The notes under the pieces: model-generated
What the model was told of the DNA's origin: nothing
Databases searched by the model: none
The model's input: the letters and a program-made list of their open reading frames with translations, nothing else
In this document: piece after piece, positions 1-11,657 of the stretch
Numbering within the stretch: the first letter of the stretch is position 1
How the letters are laid out: each line of letters begins with the position of its first letter
Made by a program: the position numbers and the translations under genes
Origin: Methyloversatilis thermotolerans
Lineage (GTDB): Bacteria; Pseudomonadota; Gammaproteobacteria; Burkholderiales; Rhodocyclaceae
NCBI RefSeq assembly: GCF_000372885.1
Contig: NZ_KB889967.1
Coordinates: 3,843,960-3,907,959, forward strand
Direction: 5' to 3'
DNA length: 64,000 bases

Positions 1-85
1 ATGATGCTGGATGATTTTCACGCATCATGGGTCAAGATATCGATTGCCAAGACCGGCATCATGAAGGACGTGCGGCAGGTCGGCG

Positions 86-595
86 TCACGATAGAGCGCG
101 GGCGTCGCCCATGAAGCCTTTGGCGCGTGCTTCATGCGCCAGCAGCCAGCGTTTGATGTCGATCAGGAATCCGTCGCGCGCGTGAGCGAAGCCGCCGAGC
201 CGTCCGCCGGCGGCGATGACGCGGTGACAGGGAATCAGCACCGGCAGCGGGTTCGCTCCGCATGCTGCGCCGACAGCGCGCGCCGATGAACCGACGCGGC
301 GGGCGATTTCGCCGTAGCTCGTCGTTTCGCCGCACGGAATGTCGCGCATCGCCTGCCACACGGCGAGCTGATGGGGGCTGCCCGCGAGCGCCAGCGGCAG
401 TTCGAAGCCGCATGTCGCGTCGGCCAGATACGCTTGCAGTTGATCGAAAGCCCTCTGCGCAACCGGGTGCTCGCCGCGGCGGGCGGCGCCTGCGGGCAGG
501 AAATCGATGCGGCCGAGCATGTTGCCGGCGATCACCAGGCCGAGGGCGAAGCCTGGCGCAGCCACCACGGCCGCGCAGTCGTCTTCGGCCCGCAT
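86..595 (-). CDS. ogt: Methylated-DNA--protein-cysteine S-methyltransferase
   Basis: Suicide repair enzyme that moves the methyl group from O6-methylguanine (or O4-methylthymine) in DNA to its own cysteine. The 169-residue protein has the family active site IPCHRV at residues 121-126, with Cys123 as acceptor, and the upstream SYGEIARRVG helix-turn-helix region that contacts DNA. The length fits the short Ogt/MGMT class without an Ada domain. The ATG at 595 lies 2 nt after the stop of the preceding chalcone-isomerase-like gene, so the two are probably cotranscribed. The open frame continues upstream in phase, but that part is only the shadow of its neighbour. Function is secure; the exact symbol is by family. 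Confidence 0.93.
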   Translation of the reverse strand: MRAEDDCAAVVAAPGFALGLVIAGNMLGRIDFLPAGAARRGEHPVAQRAFDQLQAYLADATCGFELPLALAGSPHQLAVWQAMRDIPCGETTSYGEIARRVGSSARAVGAACGANPLPVLIPCHRVIAAGGRLGGFAHARDGFLIDIKRWLLAHEARAKGFMGDARALS

Positions 596-597
596 CG

Positions 598-1182
598 TCA
601 GGTGCCGTGGGCGCGGCCGGACAGAAGCCGCTGCTTCAGATCGTCCTGCGTCGGCTTCTGACCTATCCAGATCGCCATGAGCCCACGGAAAAAATCCTCT
701 CCGTCCACCGGCTTTGAAACCTCCTTGCCGTCGACCAGCGCCAGCGTGCCGCGTCCGGGCCGCCATTCCAGTACGATGCGGGCGCCCTTGCGCACCTCTT
801 TCAGTGCCTGCAGATCGGCTACGAAAGCATCGATGCGGGGTCGCATGGACTCGAATTCTGCCGCGGGCAGGTTCTTCTTCATGCCCTTGACCAGGGGTTC
901 GGTGAACTGATCGGCCGAAAAGTCCATCAGCGGCACGATGTCTATCCGCTTCGGGCCGGCGGCGGTCAGCGCCGCTGTGTCGCTGTCCGATGGCGTCGAC
1001 AGGTAGAGGCCTATCGTATAGACCTTGATGATGAACTTGCTGCGCACGCCGGCACCATTGAGCTGCAGAGTCGCGTCTCCGGCCTTCACCGATGCGTCGA
1101 AACGGGTGCCTTCGATCTCGAGCGCATGACTGGAGAGCGGTTGCAGCAGGGACAGGCAGATCAGCAGGGCGCGCCAGTTCAT
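598..1182 (-). CDS. Chalcone isomerase-like exported protein
   Basis: A 194-residue exported protein of the bacterial chalcone-isomerase-like family. A signal peptide (about residues 1-20, hydrophobic LLICLSLLQPL, cleavage after SHA) leads into a domain with the features KVYTIGLYL, PLMDF and DFFRGLMAIWIG. Family members are periplasmic and usually lack the plant catalytic residues; their role is unknown. Start choice: GGAG ends 7 nt before the ATG at 1182. A second in-frame ATG at 1188 is only 1-2 nt from that site. It forms a two-gene unit with ogt, with no obvious functional link. Confidence 0.8.
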   Translation of the reverse strand: MNWRALLICLSLLQPLSSHALEIEGTRFDASVKAGDATLQLNGAGVRSKFIIKVYTIGLYLSTPSDSDTAALTAAGPKRIDIVPLMDFSADQFTEPLVKGMKKNLPAAEFESMRPRIDAFVADLQALKEVRKGARIVLEWRPGRGTLALVDGKEVSKPVDGEDFFRGLMAIWIGQKPTQDDLKQRLLSGRAHGT

Positions 1183-1294
1183 ATTCATGCTCCATGGGTG
1201 GCGTGTGGAGGCGACATTATCCTCGCGATGCACCGTGTCCCGTGTTTCCGCATGTATACATCGACCACTTTAGCTTGAAACGTCTTCATGAATT

Positions 1295-1334
1295 AATCGC
1301 AAGCGATTGTTTTTCTGGGGATATGGTGTAATCA
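1295..1334 (+). promoter_or_regulatory. Candidate promoter and 6-2-6 palindrome upstream of the Slam-like gene
   Basis: The 1234-1379 gap is AT-rich for this chromosome. It contains the perfect palindrome AATCGC-AA-GCGATT (1295-1308), then a possible -35 TTGTTT (1307-1312) and, 16 nt on, TAATCA (1329-1334) as -10. A small TCGGT-TTG-ACCGA hairpin (1352-1364) precedes the AGGAGG ribosome site. The pieces are visible; their roles are inferred. Confidence 0.25.
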
Positions 1335-1379
1335 TTACGCGTCGCAATCAATCGGTTTGACCGACCTTCAGGAGGGCGC

Positions 1380-2705
1380 ATGCGCGCGCGCAGAAACATT
1401 TCCTTGATGTTCAGCCTTTTTCTGGGCCTGTCTGTCCCCTGTCAAGCCCAGTCGCTGGTACAGGATGCCGCGGCTCACATCGAAGCAGGGCGTTACGCCG
1501 ATGCCTACCGCATGTTGTCAGCCGAAGAGTCGGAAAGAGCCGGAGATCCTCAGTTCGATCTCTTGCTAGGCATCGCGGCGCTCGAAACCGGTCGGCATAC
1601 GCTCGCGGTATTCGCGCTCGAGCGCGTGCTCGCGGTGCAGCCCGACAACGCGCGCGCGCGCGCCGAGATCGGCCGCGCCTATATGGCGCTGGGCGAGTCG
1701 GAAGGTGCAAAACGTGAATTGCAGGCGGTGCGGGGCCAGGACGTCCCGCCCGAGGTGGTACGCGCCATCGATCGTCTGCTCGCCGCCATCGATCGTGCGG
1801 CCCTGCAGGGGAGGACCGCATTCAGCGGTTACGTAGAGGCGGCCGTGGGGCGCGATACCAATGTAAACAGCGCGACTTCGCTGACCTCGGTCACCGTGCC
1901 CAGTCTGGGCGCATTCGTGCTCGATACATCCAGCCGCAGTCGCAGCGCCTGGTTCAGTGCGCTGTCCGGCGGCGTCAACGTGCGCGTGCCTGTCAATCCC
2001 GAATGGGCGTTGATCGCCGGCGCGTCCGGTGCCGGCAGATTCAATGGCGGCGAATCGCGTTTCGACACGACCGCGCTGGACGGGAATGGCGGCGTTGTCT
2101 GGTCGCGGGGGCAGCATCGGGTAACCGCCCTGCTGCAGGCCGGCATGTTCGAGGTTGATCAGGAAAAGTTGCGCGATTACACAGGCGGTCTGCTGCAGTG
2201 GCAATACACTCACGATGCGCGCAACCAGACGACGGTCTATGCGCAGCAGACGCGGCTGCGCTACGAAGGCAGCAATGATGTGCGTGACGTAAACCGCAAC
2301 ATCTATGGCGTCGGGCATGCAATGCTGCTGCCCGACGGACAGACGCTGCTGTTCGGGAGCGTCTATCTGGGCGCGGAAACAGGCCGCAACGATCTGTCGT
2401 CGGGCATCAATATCGCGGCCAATGATGTGATCGGCTTCCGCTTCGGCGCACAGCACAGCCTGGATGAGCGCTGGCAGTTGTTCGGTGCGCTGTCGCACGA
2501 GGCGCGTGATTATCACGCCACCGACCCGGTGTTCGGCGTCGTCAGGGACGACACGCTGACATCGCTGTCGCTGGGCGCAAGTTATGAATTCGCGAAGAAC
2601 TGGCTGGCGACGCCATCGCTGTCGTTCTCGCGCAACGATTCAAGCATCAGTCTGAACGAGTACCGTCGCGGCATTGCGCAGTTCGCGGTGCGGCGCACAT
2701 TCTAG
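1380..2705 (+). CDS. TPR-containing outer-membrane beta-barrel protein, Slam-like (DUF560)
   Basis: A 441-residue outer-membrane protein. It has a signal peptide (residues 1-23, ending CQA), then a periplasmic TPR-like helical domain (about 27-135, with AGRYADAYRML and QPDNARARAEIGRAYMALGE). A long beta-barrel of alternating polar/hydrophobic strands follows (about 145-441), ending in the classic C-terminal Phe (RRTF). This layout, TPR plus a 14-strand-type DUF560 barrel, is that of surface lipoprotein assembly modulators, which move partner proteins through the outer membrane. AGGAGG lies 5 nt before the ATG. The next gene starts 9 nt after the stop and has a Slam-client-like C-terminus, supporting a translocator/cargo pair. 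Exact Slam membership needs a profile search. Confidence 0.72.
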   Translation: MRARRNISLMFSLFLGLSVPCQAQSLVQDAAAHIEAGRYADAYRMLSAEESERAGDPQFDLLLGIAALETGRHTLAVFALERVLAVQPDNARARAEIGRAYMALGESEGAKRELQAVRGQDVPPEVVRAIDRLLAAIDRAALQGRTAFSGYVEAAVGRDTNVNSATSLTSVTVPSLGAFVLDTSSRSRSAWFSALSGGVNVRVPVNPEWALIAGASGAGRFNGGESRFDTTALDGNGGVVWSRGQHRVTALLQAGMFEVDQEKLRDYTGGLLQWQYTHDARNQTTVYAQQTRLRYEGSNDVRDVNRNIYGVGHAMLLPDGQTLLFGSVYLGAETGRNDLSSGINIAANDVIGFRFGAQHSLDERWQLFGALSHEARDYHATDPVFGVVRDDTLTSLSLGASYEFAKNWLATPSLSFSRNDSSISLNEYRRGIAQFAVRRTF

Positions 2706-2714
2706 GAGCGAGTC

Positions 2715-4115
2715 ATGGCCCAAGCTTTCCGTCCCCTGCCACTCGCGCTGGCGATTGCCGCCGCCTTTCCGCTGCCTCTGTTTGCGGCACCGGCCGCCCG
2801 CGTGGAATTCACCGCCGGCGAGGTGCGTGCCGTGGGGGCTGATGGTACGACGCGGCCGCTGGCCAAGGGTGCGCCGATCAACAGCGGCGACCTTGTGGAT
2901 ACCGGTTCCGGTCGGGCGCAGATGCGTTTCACGGATGGTGCACTGGTGTCCCTGCAGCCGCAGACCCAGTTCCGGGTCGATGACTACGCCTTCGCCGGCA
3001 AGCCGAGCGAGGACAAGGGTTTCTTCAGCCTGCTCAAGGGTGGGCTGCGCACCATCACCGGCCTGGTCGGCAAGGGCAATCGCAGCAACTACAAGCTCAC
3101 GACTTCGGTCGCCACGATAGGCATACGCGGCACCGAGTACTCTGTCGTCTATGGCAACAGCATCAATGTCACGACCGGCGATGGCGCGATCGACGTCTGC
3201 AACGGAGCGGGCTGTCTGACCGTGAGCGACGGACAGAGCGCCTATGTCGCCGGCCAGAATACGCCACCGGTCATCACCGAAATCAAGACCGATCTGCCGG
3301 CACCTCCGCCGTCGAACAACGTCGGCCTCAACCCTCCGCAGGGTAACGACAGCTATTCGACATCCGAAGACCGCAGCGAAGGCGGCGGGCTCGCCGTGCT
3401 GGATGGCTACACCGGCGCGGAACTCGTATCCGGTGACGGCTATTACATGTACGGCGTCTACGACGACGGTTACGGCGGCTATGGCGGTTACGGCGGCATC
3501 GTCAGCGTGCAGAACGCGCCCGCGACGATAGAGAACGGCGCACTGGTGCGCATCGGCAACGACGGGGCGTCGGTCACGGCCGCCACCGTGGTCGAGTCCA
3601 GGCAGGATGGTTTCATAGGCTGGGGACGCTGGACTTCGGCCACCTGTTCCGGCGACGTGTCCTGTTCCGGTTCGCAGGTCACCGACGTGCATTACATCGT
3701 GGGTCGGCCGACCGCCGATATCGGCGCCCTCGGCAATGTGGTGGGCACTTACACGCTCAGTGGCAGTACCACGCCCACATCGTCGCAGGGTTTCAGCGGC
3801 GGCTCGGTCAGTGGCACGCTGGTTGCCGACTTCTCTGTCATGTCGATGAATGTGTCACTGAACGTTGGAGTGAGCGACACGACCTTCGGCGTATCAGGGA
3901 CCGGCAGCATTTCGCAGTCCTCGTTCAGCGGCTCGCTGACCTGCAGCAGCAACTGCGGCAGTTCCGCGTCAGGCTCCTTCGGCGGCATCTTCGCGGGCAG
4001 TTCGGCGGAACGCGCCGGCATGGTCTATCGCTTCGACAGCGATACCGCCAAGGGCACGATCAGCGGCGCCGCGGTGTTTTCGCAGACCAGCCTGACCCCT
4101 GCCGTATCGAACTGA
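2715..4115 (+). CDS. Secreted FecR-domain protein with C-terminal client-type beta-barrel
   Basis: A 466-residue exported protein with a Sec signal peptide (1-24, no lipobox). A FecR domain follows (about 27-190: FTAGEVRAVG, GDLVDTGSGRAQMRFTDGALVSLQP, TSVATIGIRGTEY). Next comes a Gly/Tyr-rich linker containing GGYGGYGG, then a Ser/Thr/Gly-rich beta-strand region to the end. Residues 424-438 (GIFAGSSAERAGMVY) resemble the last strands of TbpB/HphA-type barrels seen in Slam cargo. No FecI sigma factor or FecA receptor is nearby, so classic iron signalling is unlikely. It starts 9 nt after the Slam-like gene behind GGAG. The barrel assignment is by motif likeness only. Confidence 0.7.
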   Translation: MAQAFRPLPLALAIAAAFPLPLFAAPAARVEFTAGEVRAVGADGTTRPLAKGAPINSGDLVDTGSGRAQMRFTDGALVSLQPQTQFRVDDYAFAGKPSEDKGFFSLLKGGLRTITGLVGKGNRSNYKLTTSVATIGIRGTEYSVVYGNSINVTTGDGAIDVCNGAGCLTVSDGQSAYVAGQNTPPVITEIKTDLPAPPPSNNVGLNPPQGNDSYSTSEDRSEGGGLAVLDGYTGAELVSGDGYYMYGVYDDGYGGYGGYGGIVSVQNAPATIENGALVRIGNDGASVTAATVVESRQDGFIGWGRWTSATCSGDVSCSGSQVTDVHYIVGRPTADIGALGNVVGTYTLSGSTTPTSSQGFSGGSVSGTLVADFSVMSMNVSLNVGVSDTTFGVSGTGSISQSSFSGSLTCSSNCGSSASGSFGGIFAGSSAERAGMVYRFDSDTAKGTISGAAVFSQTSLTPAVSN

Positions 4116-4129
4116 GCGGCGCGTGCCGC
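4116..4129. terminator. Small hairpin between convergent genes
   Basis: GCGGC-GCGT-GCCGC starts one base after the FecR-gene stop, in the 29-nt gap before the convergent marC stop. The stem is only 5 bp and there is no T tract, so a terminator role is a weak inference. Confidence 0.22.
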
Positions 4130-4144
4130 CGACGGGCGGACGGT

Positions 4145-4786
4145 CTACAACGATGCGGCGAAGCTGCGGATGCCGTCGAGCAGCATCTGTATCGCGACCG
4201 CGCACAGCAGCAGACCGGTCAGACGCTCCACGGCGGCGGTGCCGCGCTCGCCTAGCCGGCGCAGCAGCGGGCCCGCCGCCATCAGCACAGCGGTCGTGAC
4301 CAGCATGGCTGCGCTCATCGCGCCGGCCCAGGTCCAGAAGCGCTCCGGTTCGCGCGAAACCAGCAGCATCACCATGGCCACCGCCGAGGGCCCGGCGATC
4401 AGTGGAATGGCCAGCGGCACGATGAAGGGTTCCCCGCCGGACCACTCGCCGAATACGCCGGCCGGCTGAGGAAAGATCATGCGCAGCGAAATCAGGAACA
4501 GCAGTACGCCGCCCGCGATGCCCAGCGATGTCTGTGACAGTTGAAGCACGCGCATCACCTCGTCGCCCACCCACATGAAGGACAGCAGCGCCAGCCACGC
4601 CACGAGGCATTCGCGCGCGATGACCCGCGGGCGCCGCTCCCCGGGTACGTCCTTGAGCAGCACGGTCATGACCGGCGCGTTGCCGAAGGGGTCGAACAGC
4701 AGGAGCAGCAGCAGGCTGGCGGACAGGAAGCTGTCGGACACTTTCTTGGGGGCCAGGGGTAGGAGGCCGACGGGACGGCGTGCCAT
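4145..4786 (-). CDS. MarC family integral membrane protein
   Basis: A 213-residue inner-membrane protein with six hydrophobic segments and the MarC/YhgN hallmarks FDPFGNAP near the first helix and IPLIAGPSA near the fourth. MarC was once tied to multidrug resistance, but that link was withdrawn and the function is unknown. The start at 4786 is 13 nt after the proA stop, so it may be read from the leuS-proA operon. A GTG at 4741 would give a shorter N-terminus beginning nearer the first helix, and the true start is uncertain. Confidence 0.85.
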   Translation of the reverse strand: MARRPVGLLPLAPKKVSDSFLSASLLLLLLFDPFGNAPVMTVLLKDVPGERRPRVIARECLVAWLALLSFMWVGDEVMRVLQLSQTSLGIAGGVLLFLISLRMIFPQPAGVFGEWSGGEPFIVPLAIPLIAGPSAVAMVMLLVSREPERFWTWAGAMSAAMLVTTAVLMAAGPLLRRLGERGTAAVERLTGLLLCAVAIQMLLDGIRSFAASL

Positions 4787-4799
4787 CCCGTCGCCGGGT

Positions 4800-6056
4800 T
4801 CAGTTGCGCACCTGACCGTCGCCCAGCACCACCCATTTCTGGCTGGTCAGACCTTCAAGGCCAACCGGTCCGCGTGCGTGAATCTTGTCCGTGGAGATGC
4901 CGATCTCCGCCCCCAGTCCGTATTCGAAGCCGTCGGCGAAGCGGGTTGACGCATTGATCATGACCGAGGCCGAATCGACTTCGCGGATGAAGCGCATCGC
5001 CCGCGTATGGTTCTCGGTCACGATGGCGTCGGTGTGCTGCGAACTCCAGGTGTTGATGTGGTCGATCGCCGCATCCAGTGAATCGACGATGCGCACCGCC
5101 AGGATGGGCGCGAGGTATTCGGTCGCCCAGTCCTCGTCGGTCGCCGGCTTCATGGCCGGCACCAGCGCGCGTGCGCGTTCGCAACCGCGCAGTTCCACCC
5201 CCTTGCCGAGGTAGATGTCGGCCAGCCGGCCCAGCACGCGCGGTGCGGCGGCAATGTGCACCAGCAGGGTTTCCATCGTGTTGCAGGTGCCATAGCGATG
5301 AGTCTTGGCGTTGTCGGCAATGCGCACCGCCTTGTCGTCGTCGGCGGATTCGTCGATATAGACATGGCAGTTGCCGTCGAGGTGCTTGATCACCGGCACT
5401 TTCGCTTCACGCGAAATACGCTCGATCAGGCCCTTGCCGCCGCGTGGCACGATCACGTCCACAAACTGGGGCATGGTGATCAGGGCGCCCACTGCGGCGC
5501 GGTCGGTGCTCTCGACCACCTGCACGGCGGTTTCCGGCAGGCCGGCCGCGATCAGGCCCTCCCGCACGCAGGCGGCGACCGCCTGGTTGCAGCGTGCGGC
5601 TTCCGAGCCGCCGCGCAGGATGGCGGCATTTCCGCTCTTCAGGCACAGCGCGGCGGCGTCCGCGGTCACGTTGGGACGCGCCTCGTAGATGATGCCGATC
5701 ACACCCAGAGGTACCCGCATCTTGCCCACGGTGATGCCGGTGGGGCGACGCTTGAAATCGGTCATTTCGCCAACCGGATCAGGCAGGGCGGCGACCTGTT
5801 CCAGCCCGACGGCCATGTTCTCCACACCCTTTGCGCTCAGCGTCAGACGGTCGATCATGGCGGGGTCCAGACCGCCGGCACGCGCTGCGTCCACGTCCGC
5901 CGCGTTGGCGGCCAGCAACTGCGGCGCGCGTTCCCGCAGCAATGCGGCGATGCGCATCAGCGCATCGTTCTTGGCGGCGGTGGAGGCCTGTGCCATCAGG
6001 CGCGAGGCGGCACGGGCCTGTCGGCCCAGCGTGTTCATGTAGTCCTGGATGTCCAT
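4800..6056 (-). CDS. proA: Glutamate-5-semialdehyde dehydrogenase (gamma-glutamyl phosphate reductase)
   Basis: Second step of proline synthesis: NADPH-dependent reduction of gamma-glutamyl phosphate to glutamate-5-semialdehyde in the cytoplasm. The 418-residue length is typical. Visible family features are the NAD(P)-binding stretch [29 protein letters not shown], the catalytic cysteine in [10 protein letters not shown] (about residue 260), and the C-terminal [22 protein letters not shown]. It follows leuS-lptE-holA on the same strand, an order common in betaproteobacteria, although 267 nt separate it from holA. Its partner proB is not in the window. Confidence 0.97.
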   Translation of the reverse strand: MDIQDYMNTLGRQARAASRLMAQASTAAKNDALMRIAALLRERAPQLLAANAADVDAARAGGLDPAMIDRLTLSAKGVENMAVGLEQVAALPDPVGEMTDFKRRPTGITVGKMRVPLGVIGIIYEARPNVTADAAALCLKSGNAAILRGGSEAARCNQAVAACVREGLIAAGLPETAVQVVESTDRAAVGALITMPQFVDVIVPRGGKGLIERISREAKVPVIKHLDGNCHVYIDESADDDKAVRIADNAKTHRYGTCNTMETLLVHIAAAPRVLGRLADIYLGKGVELRGCERARALVPAMKPATDEDWATEYLAPILAVRIVDSLDAAIDHINTWSSQHTDAIVTENHTRAMRFIREVDSASVMINASTRFADGFEYGLGAEIGISTDKIHARGPVGLEGLTSQKWVVLGDGQVRN

Positions 6057-6323
6057 CTCGATTCCCGAAAACCGGCAGGCCGCGCACGATGCGGGATCCT
6101 GCAGCCAAACACGGATGAAAGCAGAAAGCGCGGCGTCTTGCCAGTCGTCACGGGGTCGCTACATGGGTGTACAGGGTGGCACCCCCGGGGAAGCGGGTGC
6201 CTGACGGGGCCGCGCCACATTGCCGTGACTTGAAGCGAGGGGACGGCCGCGTCGCCAGGTCGTCCCTGCCGCCCGGGGCGCGCAAAACCCGGCACAACAT
6301 CGACAACCCTCGTGAGTACGTCC

Positions 6324-7328
6324 TCAGCGCGCGCACACCCTCAGTGCGATCTGCAGGAATTCGTCCCATACGTCGCCACGCGCCACGCCCTTGATCATGC
6401 GGTCCAGCCGCGCGGCCTGCATCAGCGCGGTGCGGGTGGCTGCCGACGAAAGCCTGTTCAGTGCCTTGCGGTAAGGCGACTGGCGGGCGCCGAAGATGCG
6501 CGCCGCGGCCAGTGCGTCGTCGGCGCTGCGGCCGGCATCCATCTCGGCGCGGGCGCTTGCGAGCACGCGCAGTTCCGACACGACGATCCACAGTACCAGC
6601 GGTGGCGCCACACCTTCCGCGCGCAGGCCGTCGATCAGGCGGCTGGCGCGCGCGGCATCGCCCGCCAGCAGCGCCTGGCGCAGGTCGTCAACATCGTAGC
6701 GAGCCACGTCCATCACCGCGTTGCGCACCTGTTCCAGCGTCAGTTCGCCCGGCGGGTGCAGCAGTGCGAGCTTCATGACTTCCTGGTTGGCCGCGAGCAG
6801 ATTGCCTTCCACATGGTTCGCCATGAATTCGAGCGCCTCCGGGGTCGCCGACTGCTGCTGCCGTGCCAGGCGTCCGGCCAGCCAGGCCGGCAGACGATCC
6901 AGCGGTGGCGCATTCAGTTCGACCTCGATGCCGTGTTCGGCCAGCGCAGCAAACCAGGCGCTTTTCTTCGCCTTCCAGTCCATCAGCGGCAGGGTGACCA
7001 GGGTGACCGTGCCGGCGGGCGGTTGCGCCGCGTAGCGGCTCAACACATCGCCGCCTTCACGCCCCGGCTTGCCGGTCGGAATGCGCAGGTCGATCAGCTT
7101 GTCGCCGCCGAACAGCGACATGTTGCCCGCCGCCTCGAGCAGCGCCGACCACTTGAAGTACTGCGTCACCACCAGCACTTCGCGCTCGCCGTAGCCGCGC
7201 GCGCGTGCCGCGGCGCGTATCGCGTCCGCCGCCTCGATCACCAGCAGGGGTTCGTCGCCATGCAGCACGTACAAGGGCGCCAGTGACCCTTTCAGATGGG
7301 CGTCCAGTTGTTCGGGCCGCAGCGCCAT
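6324..7328 (-). CDS. holA: DNA polymerase III subunit delta
   Basis: Clamp-loader delta subunit that opens the sliding clamp during replication. The 334-residue protein matches the HolA layout: N-terminal degenerate AAA+ fold (LYVLHGDEPLLVIEAADAIR), the LIDLRIPTGKPG segment, then a C-terminal helical domain (NAVMDVARYDVDDLRQALLAGD). It starts 3 nt after the lptE stop and ends at 6324, inside the leuS-lptE-holA group. A short linker hairpin, GGCACCC/GGGTGCC, lies between this gene and proA but lacks a T tract. Confidence 0.95.
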   Translation of the reverse strand: MALRPEQLDAHLKGSLAPLYVLHGDEPLLVIEAADAIRAAARARGYGEREVLVVTQYFKWSALLEAAGNMSLFGGDKLIDLRIPTGKPGREGGDVLSRYAAQPPAGTVTLVTLPLMDWKAKKSAWFAALAEHGIEVELNAPPLDRLPAWLAGRLARQQQSATPEALEFMANHVEGNLLAANQEVMKLALLHPPGELTLEQVRNAVMDVARYDVDDLRQALLAGDAARASRLIDGLRAEGVAPPLVLWIVVSELRVLASARAEMDAGRSADDALAAARIFGARQSPYRKALNRLSSAATRTALMQAARLDRMIKGVARGDVWDEFLQIALRVCAR

Positions 7329-7331
7329 CGT

Positions 7332-7847
7332 TCAGGCCGGATTGCGCTTGATGGCCTGCAGGCGGCGCAGCAGTTGCTGGATCACGTCCGACTGCATTTC
7401 GGCGATCAGGAGCTGCTCTTCCTGTTGCTTGGCCAGGATGTCGACATCGCTGTATGTCAGGTCCCGCCTGACCTCGATGGTCGATGGCGGCGCGATATCC
7501 ACATTGGTCGGCGTACGGACCTTGAAGGTGAAACGCTGCTTGAGCTGGTACTCGCGTACCCGACCGGCGGAGTTCAGGCTCAGGATGATTTTCTCGAAAA
7601 CGTTGCCGGTGATGTCCAGAACAGCTTCCGCCGCAGTCACTTCATCGGTCACTTTGGTCCGGCTCTGTGCCTCGATGGCGCGCCGCAACTGGGCGGTCAG
7701 TTCCGAGTACCTGTCCGAATTGATATAGAGCGTGGCGAAGGGCAGGTCGCGCACACCTCGCAACTGGAAGCCGCAGGCGGCCAGCGGCAGCGTGGCGAGT
7801 GTCGCCAGCAGCAGACTGCGTCGGGACGGTCGGGCGGGGGCGTTCAC
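7332..7847 (-). CDS. lptE: LPS-assembly lipoprotein LptE
   Basis: Outer-membrane lipoprotein that plugs the LptD barrel in the last step of LPS export. The 171-residue precursor starts at a GTG (7847) with AGGAG 6 nt upstream. It has a basic n-region (RPSRRS), a hydrophobic core, and the lipobox LAAC followed by GFQLRG, the usual LptE N-terminus. The open frame continues upstream without this start, but that part is a shadow of leuS. It sits 14 nt after leuS and 3 nt before holA. The signal has a paired Arg before the hydrophobic core, which is not by itself enough for Tat export. Confidence 0.93.
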   Translation of the reverse strand: MNAPARPSRRSLLLATLATLPLAACGFQLRGVRDLPFATLYINSDRYSELTAQLRRAIEAQSRTKVTDEVTAAEAVLDITGNVFEKIILSLNSAGRVREYQLKQRFTFKVRTPTNVDIAPPSTIEVRRDLTYSDVDILAKQQEEQLLIAEMQSDVIQQLLRRLQAIKRNPA

Positions 7848-7861
7848 GGCAATCTCCTGCT

Positions 7862-10519
<2,658 letters not shown>

Positions 10520-10599
10520 CTAACCCACCATTATAGGGGTGTTGTCCTGCCGGACGCCGACCACGGCGGACGCCCGCCATCGAGCGGGTGGCCGGTCGG

Positions 10600-11523
10600 T
10601 CACGCGGTCGGTTTCGCGCCGATCAGTCGGCTGGCGTGTCCGGACAGGGCGGCTTCGGTTTCCCGGGCCAGCGACAGCGTCACCTGGGGATAGGGTATTT
10701 CCAGGCCGTCGGCGTCGAAGCGCGCCTTGAGCCGGCGCAGGAATTCGCGCCGGATTTCCCACTGTGCCAGCGGCAAGGTCTTGAGGCGGGCACGCAAGGT
10801 GACGGAAGAACCGTCCCACGCCTCGACACCCGCGATTTCCAGATCGTCGAGAATCTTGCCCGCGTAGCGTTCGTCCGTGCGCATGTCATGGGCGACGGCG
10901 CGCATCAGTTCGAAGATTTCGTCGACGTTGTCGCGGTAGTGCGCACCGATGTCCATCACCGCCTGCGAGAATTCCCGCGAGCGGCTGGTCACCACATTGA
11001 TCTCGCCATTCGGTATGAAATGAACGTCGCCTGCGTAATCGCGCAGCCTGACGTAGCGCAGTGTCACTTCTTCGACCGCGCCGTCGCGTCCCGCGATGCT
11101 CACCACGTCGCCGACCCGTATCTGGTTCTCGAGCAGTACGAAGAAGCCCGAGAAAATGTCCTTGACCAGCGACTGCGCTCCGAAGCCGATGGCGATACCT
11201 GCCACGCCGGCGGTGGCCAGCAGAGGCGCTACGGAAATGCCGAGCACGCTCAGCGCAAGGCCGCCGGCGATGATGACGATCACTGCCGAGGCGGCATAGC
11301 GCGCCACGCGCACCAGCGTGTCGATGCGCTTGATGTCCTCGATGCTATCGGTGCGGTTGCGCAAGGTCGCATGGACGATGCGGATCGCACGGCGCGCCAG
11401 CAGGCGCAGGAACCAGGCGATGACCAGGATGACGGCGAGCCGGATCGTCAGGTCCAGCAGCAGCGGCAGGCGTTCTGCACTCCATGTGTAGAGCCAGGCG
11501 GAGGCGTGGGCCCAGTCGGTCAT
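10600..11523 (-). CDS. Small-conductance mechanosensitive channel (MscS family)
   Basis: Inner-membrane osmotic safety valve that opens under membrane tension. The 307-residue protein has two N-terminal helices (LTIRLAVILVIAWFLRLLA and YAASAVIVIIAGGLALSVLG). The pore-lining third helix follows, rich in Ala/Gly (ATAGVAGIAIGFGAQSLVKDIFSGF, about residues 125-150). After that come the beta domain (VSIAGRDGAVEEVTLRYVRLRD, FIPNGEI) and a cytoplasmic cage. It is closer to compact MscS/YbdG-type channels than to large MscK types. It stands alone between leuS and the divergent uvrD-type gene. Confidence 0.92.
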   Translation of the reverse strand: MTDWAHASAWLYTWSAERLPLLLDLTIRLAVILVIAWFLRLLARRAIRIVHATLRNRTDSIEDIKRIDTLVRVARYAASAVIVIIAGGLALSVLGISVAPLLATAGVAGIAIGFGAQSLVKDIFSGFFVLLENQIRVGDVVSIAGRDGAVEEVTLRYVRLRDYAGDVHFIPNGEINVVTSRSREFSQAVMDIGAHYRDNVDEIFELMRAVAHDMRTDERYAGKILDDLEIAGVEAWDGSSVTLRARLKTLPLAQWEIRREFLRRLKARFDADGLEIPYPQVTLSLARETEAALSGHASRLIGAKPTA

Positions 11524-11657
11524 TGTGATGTTCTCCCTGAATGCAAAGTTGTTCAGGCCGGACCGTGCATTACGGCCGGGGGTTCCATCCTGTCGGAGAA
11601 GGACTACAGGCTGACGATGCCGAGCAGCACCCGGGCACGGCCGGTAGAATCCGCGGC

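Noticed and set aside
1..85. Short open frames at the left edge, including one reading MMLDDFHASW on the plus strand
   Set aside because: About 37 codons with no ribosome site visible and antisense to nothing recognisable. It could be a cut gene, but there is no motif to support it.
6178..6201. Hairpin GGCACCC/GGGTGCC between holA and proA as a terminator
   Set aside because: No T tract on either side, and transcription through to proA is plausible from the conserved gene order.
11589..11610. CCTGT...ACAGG upstream of the uvrD-type gene as an SOS box
   Set aside because: The half-sites are 12 nt apart (CTGT-N12-ACAG); LexA needs N8 and there is no AT-rich core.
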